This document shows, in pieces, positions 43,494-53,299 of a DNA stretch of 64,000 bases. Every line of letters begins with the position of its first letter. Positions within the stretch are counted from its first letter, which is position 1. Origin of the DNA: Constrictibacter sp. MBR-5 (GTDB lineage: Bacteria > Pseudomonadota > Alphaproteobacteria > JAJUGE01). The position numbers and the translations under genes were made by a program. Where the stretch lies: positions 218,359 to 282,358 of the forward strand of contig NZ_JBEPTK010000007.1 in the NCBI RefSeq assembly GCF_040549485.1, written 5' to 3'. The notes beneath the pieces are model-generated. The model searched no databases. It worked only from the letters and a program-made list of their open reading frames with translations, and was not told the origin of the DNA.

Positions 43494-45758
43494 TCACGTC
43501 GCGTAGATGATTCCCGGCTCCAGCCCGAACGGCAGGTATTCCTCCAACCGCAGGCGGAGGTTCGCTTCGCGCTGCGGCTGCTTCAGATGGCAATAGGCCC
43601 CCATCTCCGATCCGTCCTCCGCCCCCTTGGCGATCTCGGCCGGCCCGTTCAGGTGGAGCTGTCGATAGGCCGGCTGGCCGTAGCGTTCGGAGGTGTATTC
43701 GGGCGTCAGCCACAGCCGGACCCGGTCGCGGATCGCGTCCTTCTGCGCCTGGCCGAGCGCATCGCCGCCGGCCGCTTCGATCTCTTCGGCGATGCGCAGG
43801 TCCGGCTGGCAGCGATAGCGCTGCGGCGTCTCCGACCCCGACGCCAGCCAGGAGAAGCGCACGCAGCCGGTCTGGCGGCGCTCGCACAGGACGACGCCGT
43901 CGAAGATCACCTCGCTGGCGAGCGTCAGTTCCTTGACGTGCGTCGCACCGATGACGGTCACCCGCTCCAACCAGGCCGGCGGCCCCGGCGCATCGTCGGC
44001 CGCCGGATCGGCGATCGCCGAAACGTCGACCCCGTCGATGATCGAATCGAGCGCCCAAAGACCTTCGATGTGGCGCGGCAGACGCAGCGGCCCGGTCACC
44101 GAGAAGGCCAGTTCGATGCGCAGGTCCTGGTTGATCTCTTCGCCGCCGGCCTCGCCCTCGACCAGGATCGCGGCCGGCGTCGGGCCGGCTGCCGGCGGCG
44201 GCAGGTCCGGATCCGGCTCGGCGATGCTCCCGCCGGGCACCAGCGTCGAATGCAGCAGCCGCACCCGGTCGAGCGAGCCCTCCACATGGACCGTCCCCTC
44301 GATCAGCAGGCCGCTCAGCGTGACCGACGCGCCTTCGTGAATCCCCGTGATCGTCAGCGGTGCCGGCAGCCGCAGATGCGGGCGCACGCCGTCCGCCGCC
44401 TCGATCGCCAGCCACGCACCATCCGCCGGCTCGATGGTCAGGGCGTCCGCATAAGTGCGGTTGTCGCGCACCGAGACGACCGTGTTCGGCCGACCCAGAT
44501 TGACCCACTCCGCCAGGGCGTCGGCGATGGTGGCGAACGTGCCGGGATCGCCGCTGCCGTCGACCGGCAGGGTCCGGTCCTGAAGGTCGCGCCGCACCTG
44601 CCAGGCGCGACGCCGGTAGGGACCGCCGCCCAGGTCGGCCGGGAACCCGTGATGGAACCAGACCTCGACCGGCAGCGCCGGATCGAACAGCGCACCCAAC
44701 GCCAGACGGCCCCGCGCCACGTCGACGGCGATGGTGTCGTCCGCCGGCTGCGACCAGATCGACAGGTTGGAGCAGCGCACCCGCTCCGGCGGCACCGGTA
44801 TGCCATCGAGGAAGACCATCAGGCTGGCGTCGGGCGCCTGCGGCAGCAGCGATCCCGGCACCACGTCGAACAGGCCGTAGAAGCCGGTGAAGCCCGGCGG
44901 CGGCAGGACCCCCCCATAGGCCTCCAGATCCTCGTAGAACAGCGCCGGCCGGATCGCCTGCGGCACGTGGAACTCGGTGGCGAGGCCGCGCGCGTCGCCC
45001 TCGCGCCGCAGCCGCGAGAACAGCGGCGCGTCCTGGCCGAGCGGGCTGAAATGCAGCCGCCAGTCGTCGGCCGCCGTCACGCGCCGCGGCGTCACCCGCT
45101 CCGCCTCGAAGCTGCGCAGGCGCCACAGGTGGAAGCCGATGTTGCGGATGTTCCACCAGCCCTCGTTCTGGGCGATGGCGCGCACGTCGGCGGTGTGTGC
45201 GACATGATCGAACGGGCCGTTCAGCCGGTCGATCGCCTCGGGCGAGCGGATGTCGGGGCAGAGCAGCGCATGCTCGCGGATGTGGTTGCGCACGAACTGC
45301 GTCCAGCCCAGCAGTTCGAAATACTCGACGGCATGCGCCGCCCAGCCGGTCACGTCGCGCGCCAGTTCCTCCAGCATGGGCAACGTGCCCTTGCGCCGGC
45401 GGTAGTAGATCGTCTTCGCCACGTCGGCCCGCGCGCGGAGCGCGACTTCGGGGACCAGGGTCGGCCCGGCGAGGTCGGGGAACAGCGCCTTGGCCGTGTC
45501 CGGCTGGCGGATGTGCGACGCGTCGAACAGCGGCGTCGTCCCGACCAGGTCGCCGATATAGGGGACGACCCAGGGGGCGGCCGTCTCGACGAAGGCGTTG
45601 TTCCACAGCGCCCCAATGTCCGCCTCGATCGCGTCCGCCTGGCGCTGGACGATGCGCAGCAGCGCGCGCAGGGGCTCGCCCTGCTCGGCGTCCTGCTCGC
45701 GATAGAGCGCCGGCAGCAGGTTGTAGAGCTTGTCTTCGTTCTGTTCGGTGCCGTTCAT
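43494..45758 (-). CDS. Phage tail protein I-like baseplate component, 754 aa
   Basis: Residues 1-230 resemble P2 gpI-type tail proteins (LYNLLPALYREQDAEQG, IEADIGALWNNAFVETAAPWVVPYIGDLVG, YYRRRKGTLPMLEELARDVTGWAAHAVEYFE). The C-terminal two thirds are beta-rich with a pectate-lyase-like coil (LTITGIHEGASVTLSGLLIEGTVHVEGSLDRVRLLHSTLVPGG). Starts with ATG at 45758 in a four-base ATGA overlap with the upstream baseplate gene. In eCIS this gene sits with the J-like proteins and links baseplate and fibre; the exact partner is inferred. Confidence 0.88.
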   Translation of the reverse strand: MNGTEQNEDKLYNLLPALYREQDAEQGEPLRALLRIVQRQADAIEADIGALWNNAFVETAAPWVVPYIGDLVGTTPLFDASHIRQPDTAKALFPDLAGPTLVPEVALRARADVAKTIYYRRRKGTLPMLEELARDVTGWAAHAVEYFELLGWTQFVRNHIREHALLCPDIRSPEAIDRLNGPFDHVAHTADVRAIAQNEGWWNIRNIGFHLWRLRSFEAERVTPRRVTAADDWRLHFSPLGQDAPLFSRLRREGDARGLATEFHVPQAIRPALFYEDLEAYGGVLPPPGFTGFYGLFDVVPGSLLPQAPDASLMVFLDGIPVPPERVRCSNLSIWSQPADDTIAVDVARGRLALGALFDPALPVEVWFHHGFPADLGGGPYRRRAWQVRRDLQDRTLPVDGSGDPGTFATIADALAEWVNLGRPNTVVSVRDNRTYADALTIEPADGAWLAIEAADGVRPHLRLPAPLTITGIHEGASVTLSGLLIEGTVHVEGSLDRVRLLHSTLVPGGSIAEPDPDLPPPAAGPTPAAILVEGEAGGEEINQDLRIELAFSVTGPLRLPRHIEGLWALDSIIDGVDVSAIADPAADDAPGPPAWLERVTVIGATHVKELTLASEVIFDGVVLCERRQTGCVRFSWLASGSETPQRYRCQPDLRIAEEIEAAGGDALGQAQKDAIRDRVRLWLTPEYTSERYGQPAYRQLHLNGPAEIAKGAEDGSEMGAYCHLKQPQREANLRLRLEEYLPFGLEPGIIYAT

Positions 45759-48700
45759 TGCCCGCCCAGTCCTTCGACGATGGTGAGGGTCACGTCCGTG
45801 TCGGGGCTCTCGATGAAGGCCTGTTCGGCGGGTATCACCGCCGGCGGCGCGCCGCCGAAGACGCCGGCGACGACCGGATCGCCGGCGAGCGCGCCGCCCG
45901 TGTTCGGCCGCGCGTCGAAGATCCGCACATGGCGCTGCTGTGCCGCCGCCGTGGCACCGCGCAGCGCGCGCTGCGCCGCGGTCCAGGTTTCGGCTCCCTT
46001 GCAGCGGAAGACGTCGAGATCGACCGCGACGACGCCAAGCGCACCCTGCAGCACGGCGAAGACGTCGCTCGCATGCACCGACCGGCCGAGGGGCATCGCG
46101 GCAAAGGCGAAATGATCGAGCAGCGCCTTCAGCGCCGCCGCCCGCACCTCGTCGGCGACCCGTGCCGGATCCGCCACGATCTTCGCCCGCACGACGACCG
46201 GCACGCGGATCAGGTTGGCGATGTCGAGGCGCCGGTTGATGTCGCGCTGGGTGTCGAGCGCATCGTGCAGCGACTTCAGCGAGTCGGCCGACAGCGTCGC
46301 CCCCTCCTGCGCCGCCACGGTCAGGTGGACGGCCTTCTCCAGCCCCTTCCAGACCCAGGTCGCCCGCGACTTCGCCACCAGCCCGGAGGTCGCCAGCAGC
46401 GCCTCGAAGTCGCCCAGCGAGATCGCACGGCCGAAGGTCTTCACGGTCGTCGGTGCCGTCTCGCGCGCCGTCTCCAGCGGCTCCGGATCCGCGCCGCCCT
46501 CGGCCGGCAGCGGATTGCGCACCGCGCGCAGCCCGACCGGCCGGGTCAGCAGGATGGAGAGCTGCTCGGCCGCCATCCGGCCGCCGAGACCGAGCCCCTG
46601 ACGATAGCTGGCGACGACGTTGCCCTGCCCGGTCGGCACGCGTGCCCCCGTCCGCCCGTCGCCGAACTGCACCACCGTGCCGCCGTCGTCGTTCTGCCGC
46701 GCGGTGAAGACGCGCGCGTTCGGTGGCTGGCCGTAGAGGCTGTCCGTCTCGGTCCAGGCCTCGCCGTTGACGCGCAGGGTCAGCGTGCTGGCGCCGGCCA
46801 CCGACTTCGAACTCGGCAGGCGGGTCAGCGGCGGCTTGCGCAGGACGAAGCGCTGGAAGGCGCGGGTCGCGTCGCCGTTGCCGAGCGGCTCGTCGGCGAC
46901 CGTCTCGCCATGGCTGGCCTGCGCCACGTTGCCGAGCAGCACCGCCGTCGCCGACGACAGCGGGGTCGCGGGTGCCGGCGTGAAGTCGATGGCGAGATGC
47001 GACGGCTCGCCGCCCCAGATCGCCGCGACCGGCGTCGCCGCCGTCACGGTGGCGACGTGCGGCGTCGCCGCCCCATCCTCGATGATGATGCGCCGGCCCT
47101 TCTCGATCGTGGCGAGATCGGCGAGCGGCGCCACGACGCGGCCCGTTTCGATCCGCTCCGGATAGTCGAAGCCGCGGAACGCGATCTCCGGCGACTCCAG
47201 ATGCCAGATCCGCGCCTTGCGCCGGTCGGCTATGCCGCCGATGCCGTCGCCGCGCGAAATCCACGATGTCCAGGAGCTGCCGTTCCAGCTGCGCTGCAGC
47301 AGCGTTCCGTCGGCGGCCCGTACGAAGACGTAGATCGCGGTGCCGACGGCGATCGGCGCCGGCGCCGATCCCAGCGTCCCGCCGAGCGACGTCCAGGCGC
47401 TCCATTTGACCCCGTTCCAATAGGCCGTCTTGAGCGCGCCGTCGCTGCCGCGGGCGAACAGGTCGATGCGGCTGGCGCCGGTCGATACGGCCGCCGGCTC
47501 TTCGACGATGTCGCCGCCCAGCGACGTCCAGTCCGACCATTTGGCGCCGTTCCAGGCGCGCCACGTCACGCTGCCGTCGTCGGCCCGCACGAACAGGTCC
47601 AGGCGGTTGGCGGCGCGCGCCACCGCGACCGGCTGCGATGCCGCCGTGCCGCCCAGCGACTGCCACGCCGCCCACGACACGCCGTTCCACGATCGCCGCC
47701 AGATGGCCCGGTCGACACCGCGGACGAACACGTCGATCCGGTTGGGCCCCCAAGAGGCCGCCGATATCTCCGACATCAGCACGCCGCCGAGCGGCTGCCA
47801 GCCGCCCCACGCGCCGCCGACGCGGCTGCGATACCAGAGCCCCAGGTCGAAGCCGCGCACGAAGACGTGCAGCGCGCCGCCGGTGTGCGACACCGCCGCC
47901 GGTCCGGAGGTCAGGCCGCCGCCGAGCGACGACCAGCCGCTCCAGCCGCCGGGGCCCATCGTGTCGACCCAGAGCGCATTGTCGAGGCCGCGGCCGAACA
48001 GCTCGATCCGGTCGAGCGCCGACGAGACGGCCACGGGCGGCGTCGTCAGGATGCCGCCGTCGCGCGCCTGCCAGCTGCCGTCGCCGACGCCGCCGTCGAG
48101 GATCATCGACAGCGCCGCATCCGTGCCGCTGCGGGCGAACACGGCATAGGCGCCCGGCGCCCGTGACACCGCCGCCGGCCGGCCGTGGATCACCTGGCGC
48201 AGTGCCACATGGGTGACCGTGTCCTGGATCTGGCCGAGCTTGGCCGGCTCGTCCTTCGTCTCGGTGACGCGGGCGAGGCGCATGCGCGGCACGCTGCCCG
48301 CACCGGCGTCGACCAGCATCAGCGCCCCCGGCTCCAGGTCGGGCGCACGCGATTCGAGCGGCAGGAAGCCCGTCGCCGGCAATCCCATGAGATAGCCGCC
48401 GGACCCGGCCGTCACCGTCTTCCAGCGCTGCGCCGGCGGGATCGCCGGGTTCGCGTCGTAGAAGGAATAGCTGTCGGGCGCCCCGCGGCCGAAGAAGCCG
48501 AGGCTGCGCTTCAGTTTCGCGGCGTGCGCCGCGTCCGCGCGCCAGTTCGCCGCCTGGATGCCCGGCGCCCAGCCGAGCTCCCGCCCGCCGTCGCGGTTCT
48601 CCAGCGACGTCGCCGTCTTCTCCTCCGCCGCCCAGGCGGTGAAGAAGACGAGCTTGTTGCCCGGCGCCAATCCGTCCGGTGCCGCGAGAATCGGCGCGCG

Positions 48701-49270
48701 CGTCCCACCCGGAGCCACTGCGTTGAAGAGCAGGGGCGGCGCGAATACCCGCACCCGGTTCAGGGCCGCGAGCGCACGGATCTCCTCGATCGTCTCGAAG
48801 AACTGCGGACGCTCGTCCTGGCCGGGAACGCTCATCACCTTCAGGCCGACCGGGATGCGCGTCGTAGCACCGCTGTCCAGGGTAAAGGCGAACTGCGTCG
48901 TCGTGGCGAGCCCGGCGCGCAGGTGGTAGTCGAGCAGCCGCGCCAGCCGCAGCACCGAATCGCGCTCCCGCGCCGTGCGCAGGAAGAACTCGTTGGCGTT
49001 GCGCTCCTGGTAGAAGGTCAGCACGTCGCCGACCGCCGCCCAAAGCTCCAGGATGGTGATCGCGTAGTCGTCGCTCTCGCGCGTCGTCAGGCCCGCGAGC
49101 GCGGGTTCCTCGGCGATCGCCTGCAGCATGGCGGCCCGGAACGAGCCGAACGTGCCGATCCGGTAGGCGAGCGCCGAGAGGCCCGGCCGGTTGAACAGCA
49201 GGCCCGGCGCCGGCGCCACACCGGGTGCGCAGCAGGCGCAGAAGGCGGGATGGGGCAGCATCTGTGCCAT
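45755..49270 (-). CDS. Baseplate J-like protein with inserted seven-bladed PLL-type propeller, 1171 aa
   Basis: Putative baseplate assembly protein. The N-terminal part (LTTRESDDYAITILELWAAVGDVLTFYQERNANE) and the C-terminal J domain (VVQFGDGRTGARVPTGQGNVVASYRQG, AISLGDFEALLATSGLVAKSRA) match the large eCIS baseplate family. Between them, about residues 361-680 (nucleotides 47231-48190) is an insert of seven repeats of about 45 residues, each ending in a W.SLGG-type turn (RIDLFARGSDGALKTAYW, WSAWTSLGG), the layout of PLL/PHL fucose-binding lectins. ATG at 49270 has GGGAGG nine bases upstream; a GTG at 49276 overlaps the previous stop. Confidence 0.9.
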   Translation of the reverse strand: MAQMLPHPAFCACCAPGVAPAPGLLFNRPGLSALAYRIGTFGSFRAAMLQAIAEEPALAGLTTRESDDYAITILELWAAVGDVLTFYQERNANEFFLRTARERDSVLRLARLLDYHLRAGLATTTQFAFTLDSGATTRIPVGLKVMSVPGQDERPQFFETIEEIRALAALNRVRVFAPPLLFNAVAPGGTRAPILAAPDGLAPGNKLVFFTAWAAEEKTATSLENRDGGRELGWAPGIQAANWRADAAHAAKLKRSLGFFGRGAPDSYSFYDANPAIPPAQRWKTVTAGSGGYLMGLPATGFLPLESRAPDLEPGALMLVDAGAGSVPRMRLARVTETKDEPAKLGQIQDTVTHVALRQVIHGRPAAVSRAPGAYAVFARSGTDAALSMILDGGVGDGSWQARDGGILTTPPVAVSSALDRIELFGRGLDNALWVDTMGPGGWSGWSSLGGGLTSGPAAVSHTGGALHVFVRGFDLGLWYRSRVGGAWGGWQPLGGVLMSEISAASWGPNRIDVFVRGVDRAIWRRSWNGVSWAAWQSLGGTAASQPVAVARAANRLDLFVRADDGSVTWRAWNGAKWSDWTSLGGDIVEEPAAVSTGASRIDLFARGSDGALKTAYWNGVKWSAWTSLGGTLGSAPAPIAVGTAIYVFVRAADGTLLQRSWNGSSWTSWISRGDGIGGIADRRKARIWHLESPEIAFRGFDYPERIETGRVVAPLADLATIEKGRRIIIEDGAATPHVATVTAATPVAAIWGGEPSHLAIDFTPAPATPLSSATAVLLGNVAQASHGETVADEPLGNGDATRAFQRFVLRKPPLTRLPSSKSVAGASTLTLRVNGEAWTETDSLYGQPPNARVFTARQNDDGGTVVQFGDGRTGARVPTGQGNVVASYRQGLGLGGRMAAEQLSILLTRPVGLRAVRNPLPAEGGADPEPLETARETAPTTVKTFGRAISLGDFEALLATSGLVAKSRATWVWKGLEKAVHLTVAAQEGATLSADSLKSLHDALDTQRDINRRLDIANLIRVPVVVRAKIVADPARVADEVRAAALKALLDHFAFAAMPLGRSVHASDVFAVLQGALGVVAVDLDVFRCKGAETWTAAQRALRGATAAAQQRHVRIFDARPNTGGALAGDPVVAGVFGGAPPAVIPAEQAFIESPDTDVTLTIVEGLGGQ

Positions 49271-49272
49271 GT

Positions 49273-51852
49273 TCACAGCCCTCCCACCGCGGTCAGCCGC
49301 AGCACGCCGTTCTCGCGGAAGTTCGGATCATTGTCCAAACGGGCGATCTCGAAGTCGCCCATGGCGATCAGGCCTTTGCCGATCTCGCCGTTCGCCGCCT
49401 CCCAGTACCGCTTGAAGACGGTGACGTGCGCCGAATCCACGCCCTCCACCGCTTCCACCGCGGCGTAGAGACGGCTCAGATAGACCGGCTGGCCGAAGGC
49501 GAACTGCGTGAGCGCGAAGAAGCCGGACAGCGCCTTCGACACGGCCTCCAGCACGTCGCCGCGGAAGTGGCCGCGCGCCACGCAGATCTCGATGGCGATC
49601 TCCAGCGGCACATACTGCGCGGCGCGAACCCGCAGGTCGTAGCCGGCGAGCTTGTAGCCGATCAGGTGCGCCGTCAGCCGCTCGCGCAGCGCCTCCGCCA
49701 GTTCCGCCCCGCCGCCTGGTAGCACCACGAGATCGTCGCGCGACACCGGATGCGCCGCGACGAACACCGTGTGCCAGCTGCCGGTCCAGCGGAAGGTCGC
49801 CTTGGCCGCCGCGATCTCCGGCAGCTTCAGCGCCGCCTTCTCGTAGTCGGCCTCGGTGACCGCCCGGAACTGCTCGGCCTGGAAGGCGCGCGGCGCCAGC
49901 TGCCGCACCTCCTCGATCGTCTCGGGGTCGGTCCCGTCCCGCGCCGGCAGCGGCTGCCGGACGCGCAGGATGCCGGGGAACGGCGCCGCGGGTGCCCCCG
50001 GATTCGCCGGATCGACCAGGTCCGCGGCCGACGGCGTCGCGACGTGCACGAGCGCGCCATGGCCCAGGTTGCCGGCCCTGCCGTTGCCGATCCGGTAGCG
50101 CGCGGTCGCCGCCACCGCGCCGAGGGGACGGGCGCCATAGGCGTCGTCGCCGAAACGCAGCACCGCGCCGCCGTCATTGTCGATGTCGACGACGAAGTGC
50201 CGGTCGAACGCGCCGCTGTCGAGCAGGTCGGGGACCGGCGTCCATATCTCGATCTCGGCCGGCGGAAACGCGAGGATGAGCACCGCTGCGGGCGAGACCG
50301 TCCGCACGTCCGCGCCCAGGTCGTGCCGGCCCTGCACCATCCGCCCGTCCGCGTCGAAGGTCGGCGCAGCGGGCGCGGCCTGCAGCGTCAGCGGCCCGTC
50401 GGGCAGCGGCAGTTCGGTCACGCCGTTCAGGCCGCTGCTCGACGCCGGCGGCTGCAAAGCCCGGATAACCGTCCGTCCGTGGTCGCAGGGCGCCACGTTA
50501 CCGCGTGCCACCGTCAGGTTGGCGATCGGCCCCGTCTCCGGCGTATCGACCGACAGGCAGGCGGCAAAGGACAACCCGTCCGTCGCGCGCCAGACCACCC
50601 GCTGCAGCGGCAGTGCCGGATCGCCCGGCGCGCCCAGCAGGTTCAGCGCCCCGTCCGTCAGCGTGACGCCGTAGACGGGATCCTCGGTATCCTCGACCGC
50701 CTCGATCCGCACGACCTGACGATGCGCCGGATCGGCGTCGGCCGGCGCGCCGGTGACGACCCCCCGCACCTCCTCGATCAGCAGATAGTCGCCCACTGCA
50801 AGCTGCGGCCGGTAGGCATCCTGGTTGCCGCCGCCCGCGGGCAGTCCGTAGAGCCACGCCTCGATGGCACCCCGCGCCAGGCAGCACTGGGCGTCGCCCC
50901 AGGTGTGGAAGCGCAGTTCGTTGTGATCCGGATCGACGGTGGTGCGCGCCGCCGTCTCGAACACGGTCACCGACTGCAGCGCAGCGTCGCCGTCGAAGTC
51001 GAGCAGGCCGGGCGCGATCACCGGGCCGGGTGCCGCCGGCTGGCCGCGCAGCGGCCGCGCGACCCGCGTCAGCAGCTGCGTTCCCTGCGGCACCACGCCG
51101 GCCCCGTCGGCCTCGAACTGCACGAAGGTCCAGGCGTTGCGCCCGTCATGGACGCGATAGTCGACCAGCCGCGCGTGGCGCTTGGCCGAGATGCGGTGGC
51201 GCGCCGTGTCGAGATAGGCCTCGGTCGCGACGGCGTCCTGGAAATAGGAGAGATGGTCGCCGGCATAGGCGAACAGCTCGACCAGCGCCATGCCCAGGTC
51301 GGCCGGATTGCGCTCCAGCCAGCGCGGATTGCGCTGCGGAATCAGGTCGAGCAGCAGGCGGCGGAAGCTCTGAAAATCCTTGGCGAGATAGTCGATCAGC
51401 GGCTCCGGCGGCGCGTCGGGCGGACACTCCGTATCGGTGCGGCAGTCGAAATCCGTCGGGCAGGATGCCTTGAAGCCGAAGGGTGCGGCGGCGAGCTGCG
51501 GATCCATGTCCGCATGCATCACCGACAGCAGGTAGGTCGAGAAATCGCCCGCCCGGTCGACGAAGACGTTCAGCCGCAGCGGCTCCATCGCATGCGCCGT
51601 GACGTCGAGCACCGCGATGCCGACGATGCGCGCCCCGCCGCTGACGGCGAAGCTGCCCGGGCTGCCGACCAGGGCGGCGGGCGGTGGCTTCAGGAACGTC
51701 GCCTCGATCCGATGCTGCTGGCCGGGCGGGGCGGCGTCGTCCTCGAAATATTCGACGAAGTCGAGCCCGTTGAGCGCGCCCGGATGATTGACGACGTCGC
51801 CCCTGCGGCGATCGTCGCGGCACCACATCAGCCCTGAAGCGTCGATGGTCAT
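49273..51852 (-). CDS. Putative baseplate assembly protein (J-like), 859 aa
   Basis: Second large baseplate protein, without the lectin insert. Marks are LIDYLAKDFQSFRRLLLDLIPQRNPRWLERNPADLGMALVELFAYAGDHLSYFQD at about 150-205 and the J segment LRFGDDAYGARPLGAVAATARYRIGNGRAGNLG near 600. It contains a short Cys-rich stretch (CPTDFDCRTDTECPP near 135). ATG at 51852. Its homologue in other eCIS is the baseplate wedge protein Afp11; it overlaps the next gene by a few bases. Confidence 0.9.
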   Translation of the reverse strand: MTIDASGLMWCRDDRRRGDVVNHPGALNGLDFVEYFEDDAAPPGQQHRIEATFLKPPPAALVGSPGSFAVSGGARIVGIAVLDVTAHAMEPLRLNVFVDRAGDFSTYLLSVMHADMDPQLAAAPFGFKASCPTDFDCRTDTECPPDAPPEPLIDYLAKDFQSFRRLLLDLIPQRNPRWLERNPADLGMALVELFAYAGDHLSYFQDAVATEAYLDTARHRISAKRHARLVDYRVHDGRNAWTFVQFEADGAGVVPQGTQLLTRVARPLRGQPAAPGPVIAPGLLDFDGDAALQSVTVFETAARTTVDPDHNELRFHTWGDAQCCLARGAIEAWLYGLPAGGGNQDAYRPQLAVGDYLLIEEVRGVVTGAPADADPAHRQVVRIEAVEDTEDPVYGVTLTDGALNLLGAPGDPALPLQRVVWRATDGLSFAACLSVDTPETGPIANLTVARGNVAPCDHGRTVIRALQPPASSSGLNGVTELPLPDGPLTLQAAPAAPTFDADGRMVQGRHDLGADVRTVSPAAVLILAFPPAEIEIWTPVPDLLDSGAFDRHFVVDIDNDGGAVLRFGDDAYGARPLGAVAATARYRIGNGRAGNLGHGALVHVATPSAADLVDPANPGAPAAPFPGILRVRQPLPARDGTDPETIEEVRQLAPRAFQAEQFRAVTEADYEKAALKLPEIAAAKATFRWTGSWHTVFVAAHPVSRDDLVVLPGGGAELAEALRERLTAHLIGYKLAGYDLRVRAAQYVPLEIAIEICVARGHFRGDVLEAVSKALSGFFALTQFAFGQPVYLSRLYAAVEAVEGVDSAHVTVFKRYWEAANGEIGKGLIAMGDFEIARLDNDPNFRENGVLRLTAVGGL

Positions 51853-51873
51853 GGCCGTTTCATCCCGTCGCCG

Positions 51874-52245
51874 TCATGTCGTGGGCCGCCGGAAGACGTC
51901 TTCGTGGCGCTCGGCGGTCTCCCGCCGGACGTAGCCGACGGTGACCTCCAGCACCTCGTCGCGCGCCGTCACCTTCACCGCGTCGACGGCGATCACGTCG
52001 TTCAGCCAGCGCAGCAGCGCGCCGTGCACCAGCGTCTGCGTCGCAGCGGCGAGCGCATCGGAGTTCGGCGCGAAGACGAGCTGGCGCAGGCCGCAGCCGA
52101 AGTCCGGGCGGTTGACCCGCTCGCCGGGGTTGGTGAACAGCACCTGGCGGATGAGATCGCGCACATGATCGTCGGCGTCGGTTTCCGCGGTGCGCCCCGA
52201 TGCGTCGAGCCCGAAGGGCACGTCGAGATAGCGAAGCTCGGCCAT
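51874..52245 (-). CDS. GPW/gp25-like baseplate wedge protein, 123 aa
   Basis: T4 gp25 family. RYLDVPFGLDASGRTAETDADDHVRDLIRQVLFTNPGERVNRPDFGCGLRQLVFAP is the family signature, including the EPGERVMRP-like NPGERVNRPDFG at 40-51. Small wedge protein of the baseplate, which nucleates sheath assembly. ATG at 52245 follows directly on the previous stop. Confidence 0.94.
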   Translation of the reverse strand: MAELRYLDVPFGLDASGRTAETDADDHVRDLIRQVLFTNPGERVNRPDFGCGLRQLVFAPNSDALAAATQTLVHGALLRWLNDVIAVDAVKVTARDEVLEVTVGYVRRETAERHEDVFRRPTT

Positions 52246-52539
52246 CTACAGGCCCTCCACCGTCATGGTCGGCGACACCTGGCTGGCGTCCAGCCGCTGC
52301 ACCTTGATGGCATCGAGATTGTCGTGCAGGTGGCGGACGACGCCGCGCGCGATCGCCGCGAACAGGCGCCGCCGGTCGCGCGATTCCGGCGTGTTGTCGA
52401 TGTCGAGGGCCGGCAGCCCGTCCGCGATCAGCAGGGCGTTCAGTTCGGCCTCGATCGCGGCGGCCATCGAGTTGGCGAACGCCGTCGGAATCGGGAGCGG
52501 GTCGACCTTGGAACCGAGGTTGCCGGGTTTGATCGCCAT
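52246..52539 (-). CDS. Small eCIS-cluster protein of unknown function, 97 aa
   Basis: Not recognised. It starts MAIKPGNLGSKVDPLP and is mostly helical (FANSMAAAIEAELNALLI, RRRLFAAIARGVVRHLHDNLDAI), ending in SPTMTVEGL. It stands between gpV and gp25, where many eCIS encode a PAAR spike tip, but it has none of the PAAR glycine/proline motifs. It may be a helper or adaptor. Adjacent to its neighbours with no gap. Confidence 0.75.
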   Translation of the reverse strand: MAIKPGNLGSKVDPLPIPTAFANSMAAAIEAELNALLIADGLPALDIDNTPESRDRRRLFAAIARGVVRHLHDNLDAIKVQRLDASQVSPTMTVEGL

Positions 52540-52552
52540 GCCATCCGCATCC

Positions 52553-53266
52553 TTATTCCAGCAGGACCTTGACCGAGAGCAGGCTCGGCGTCGCCGCGGG
52601 CAGCGGCGGCACGGGCGGCGCCGGCGTCACCGGCAGGAACCCGCCGGCCAGTTCGCCCGGATGGACGTGCGCGTTGAACATCGCGACGATCTGGTTGAGA
52701 TACGCCAGCAGCTGATCGCCGAAGACCGCCGGATGCGCCGCCCCCTGGCTGCCCACCTGGATCAGCGCGGAATCGACGACCACGCGTGCCAGTCCCTTGA
52801 CCGTCACCGTCTGCATCGCCGCGTCCACCACGACCTGGTTCATGCCCGCCGCATCGGACAGCGTGATCGTCTGCGCCACGTCGTCGAAGGCCGCGATCAG
52901 GCCGAAGTCGCTGCGCAGGATCTTGGTGGTCGGCGTCGTCGGCACGCCCATCGGCTTCATCGGCACTTCCGCCGTGCCCCACCAGCCGCCGACCCAGATC
53001 GGGCGCGATACGTCGCCCGCCTCGAACTCGATCCAGACGCCGGAGCCGACCTGTGGGATCGCGTAGAACCCGGCCTGCATCCCGGCGAACGGCGCGCAGG
53101 GCGACGCCCAGCCGGTGGGGATCTCGCCCAGTACCTCCGGCACCGTCGCCTGGATGCGGCCCTGGCTCAGGGGATCCATGTTGTTCAGCACGAGGCCGCG
53201 ATACTTGCCGTAGTGGCGCTCGGTGGCGCCGCTGCCGCCGGGATCGGATGCGCCGGAATCGGGCAT
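52553..53266 (-). CDS. Baseplate assembly protein V (gpV-like spike), 237 aa
   Basis: OB-fold at the N-terminus (YGKYRGLVLNNMDPLSQGRIQATVPEVLG, YAIPQVGSGVWIEFEAGDVSRPIWVGGWWG), then a triple-helix-like beta region (TLSDAAGMNQVVVDAAMQTVTVKG), as in phage gpV and the C-half of VgrG. It forms the membrane-piercing spike; here the hub part (gpD) is a separate gene. The C-terminal HVHPGELAGG may bind a metal ion. ATG at 53266. Confidence 0.9.
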   Translation of the reverse strand: MPDSGASDPGGSGATERHYGKYRGLVLNNMDPLSQGRIQATVPEVLGEIPTGWASPCAPFAGMQAGFYAIPQVGSGVWIEFEAGDVSRPIWVGGWWGTAEVPMKPMGVPTTPTTKILRSDFGLIAAFDDVAQTITLSDAAGMNQVVVDAAMQTVTVKGLARVVVDSALIQVGSQGAAHPAVFGDQLLAYLNQIVAMFNAHVHPGELAGGFLPVTPAPPVPPLPAATPSLLSVKVLLE

Positions 53267-53299
53267 GCCTATCTCCTTCCGCCCGTCATGCGCTCGCCT

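Noticed and set aside
40426..43506. A 1026-codon plus-strand frame opposite DUF6519
   Set aside because: Same kind of shadow; the minus-strand gene has clear domains and operon context.
43494..49043. An 1849-codon minus frame fusing tail-I with upstream sequence
   Set aside because: Only the part from ATG 45758 has homology; upstream it reads the baseplate gene in the wrong frame.
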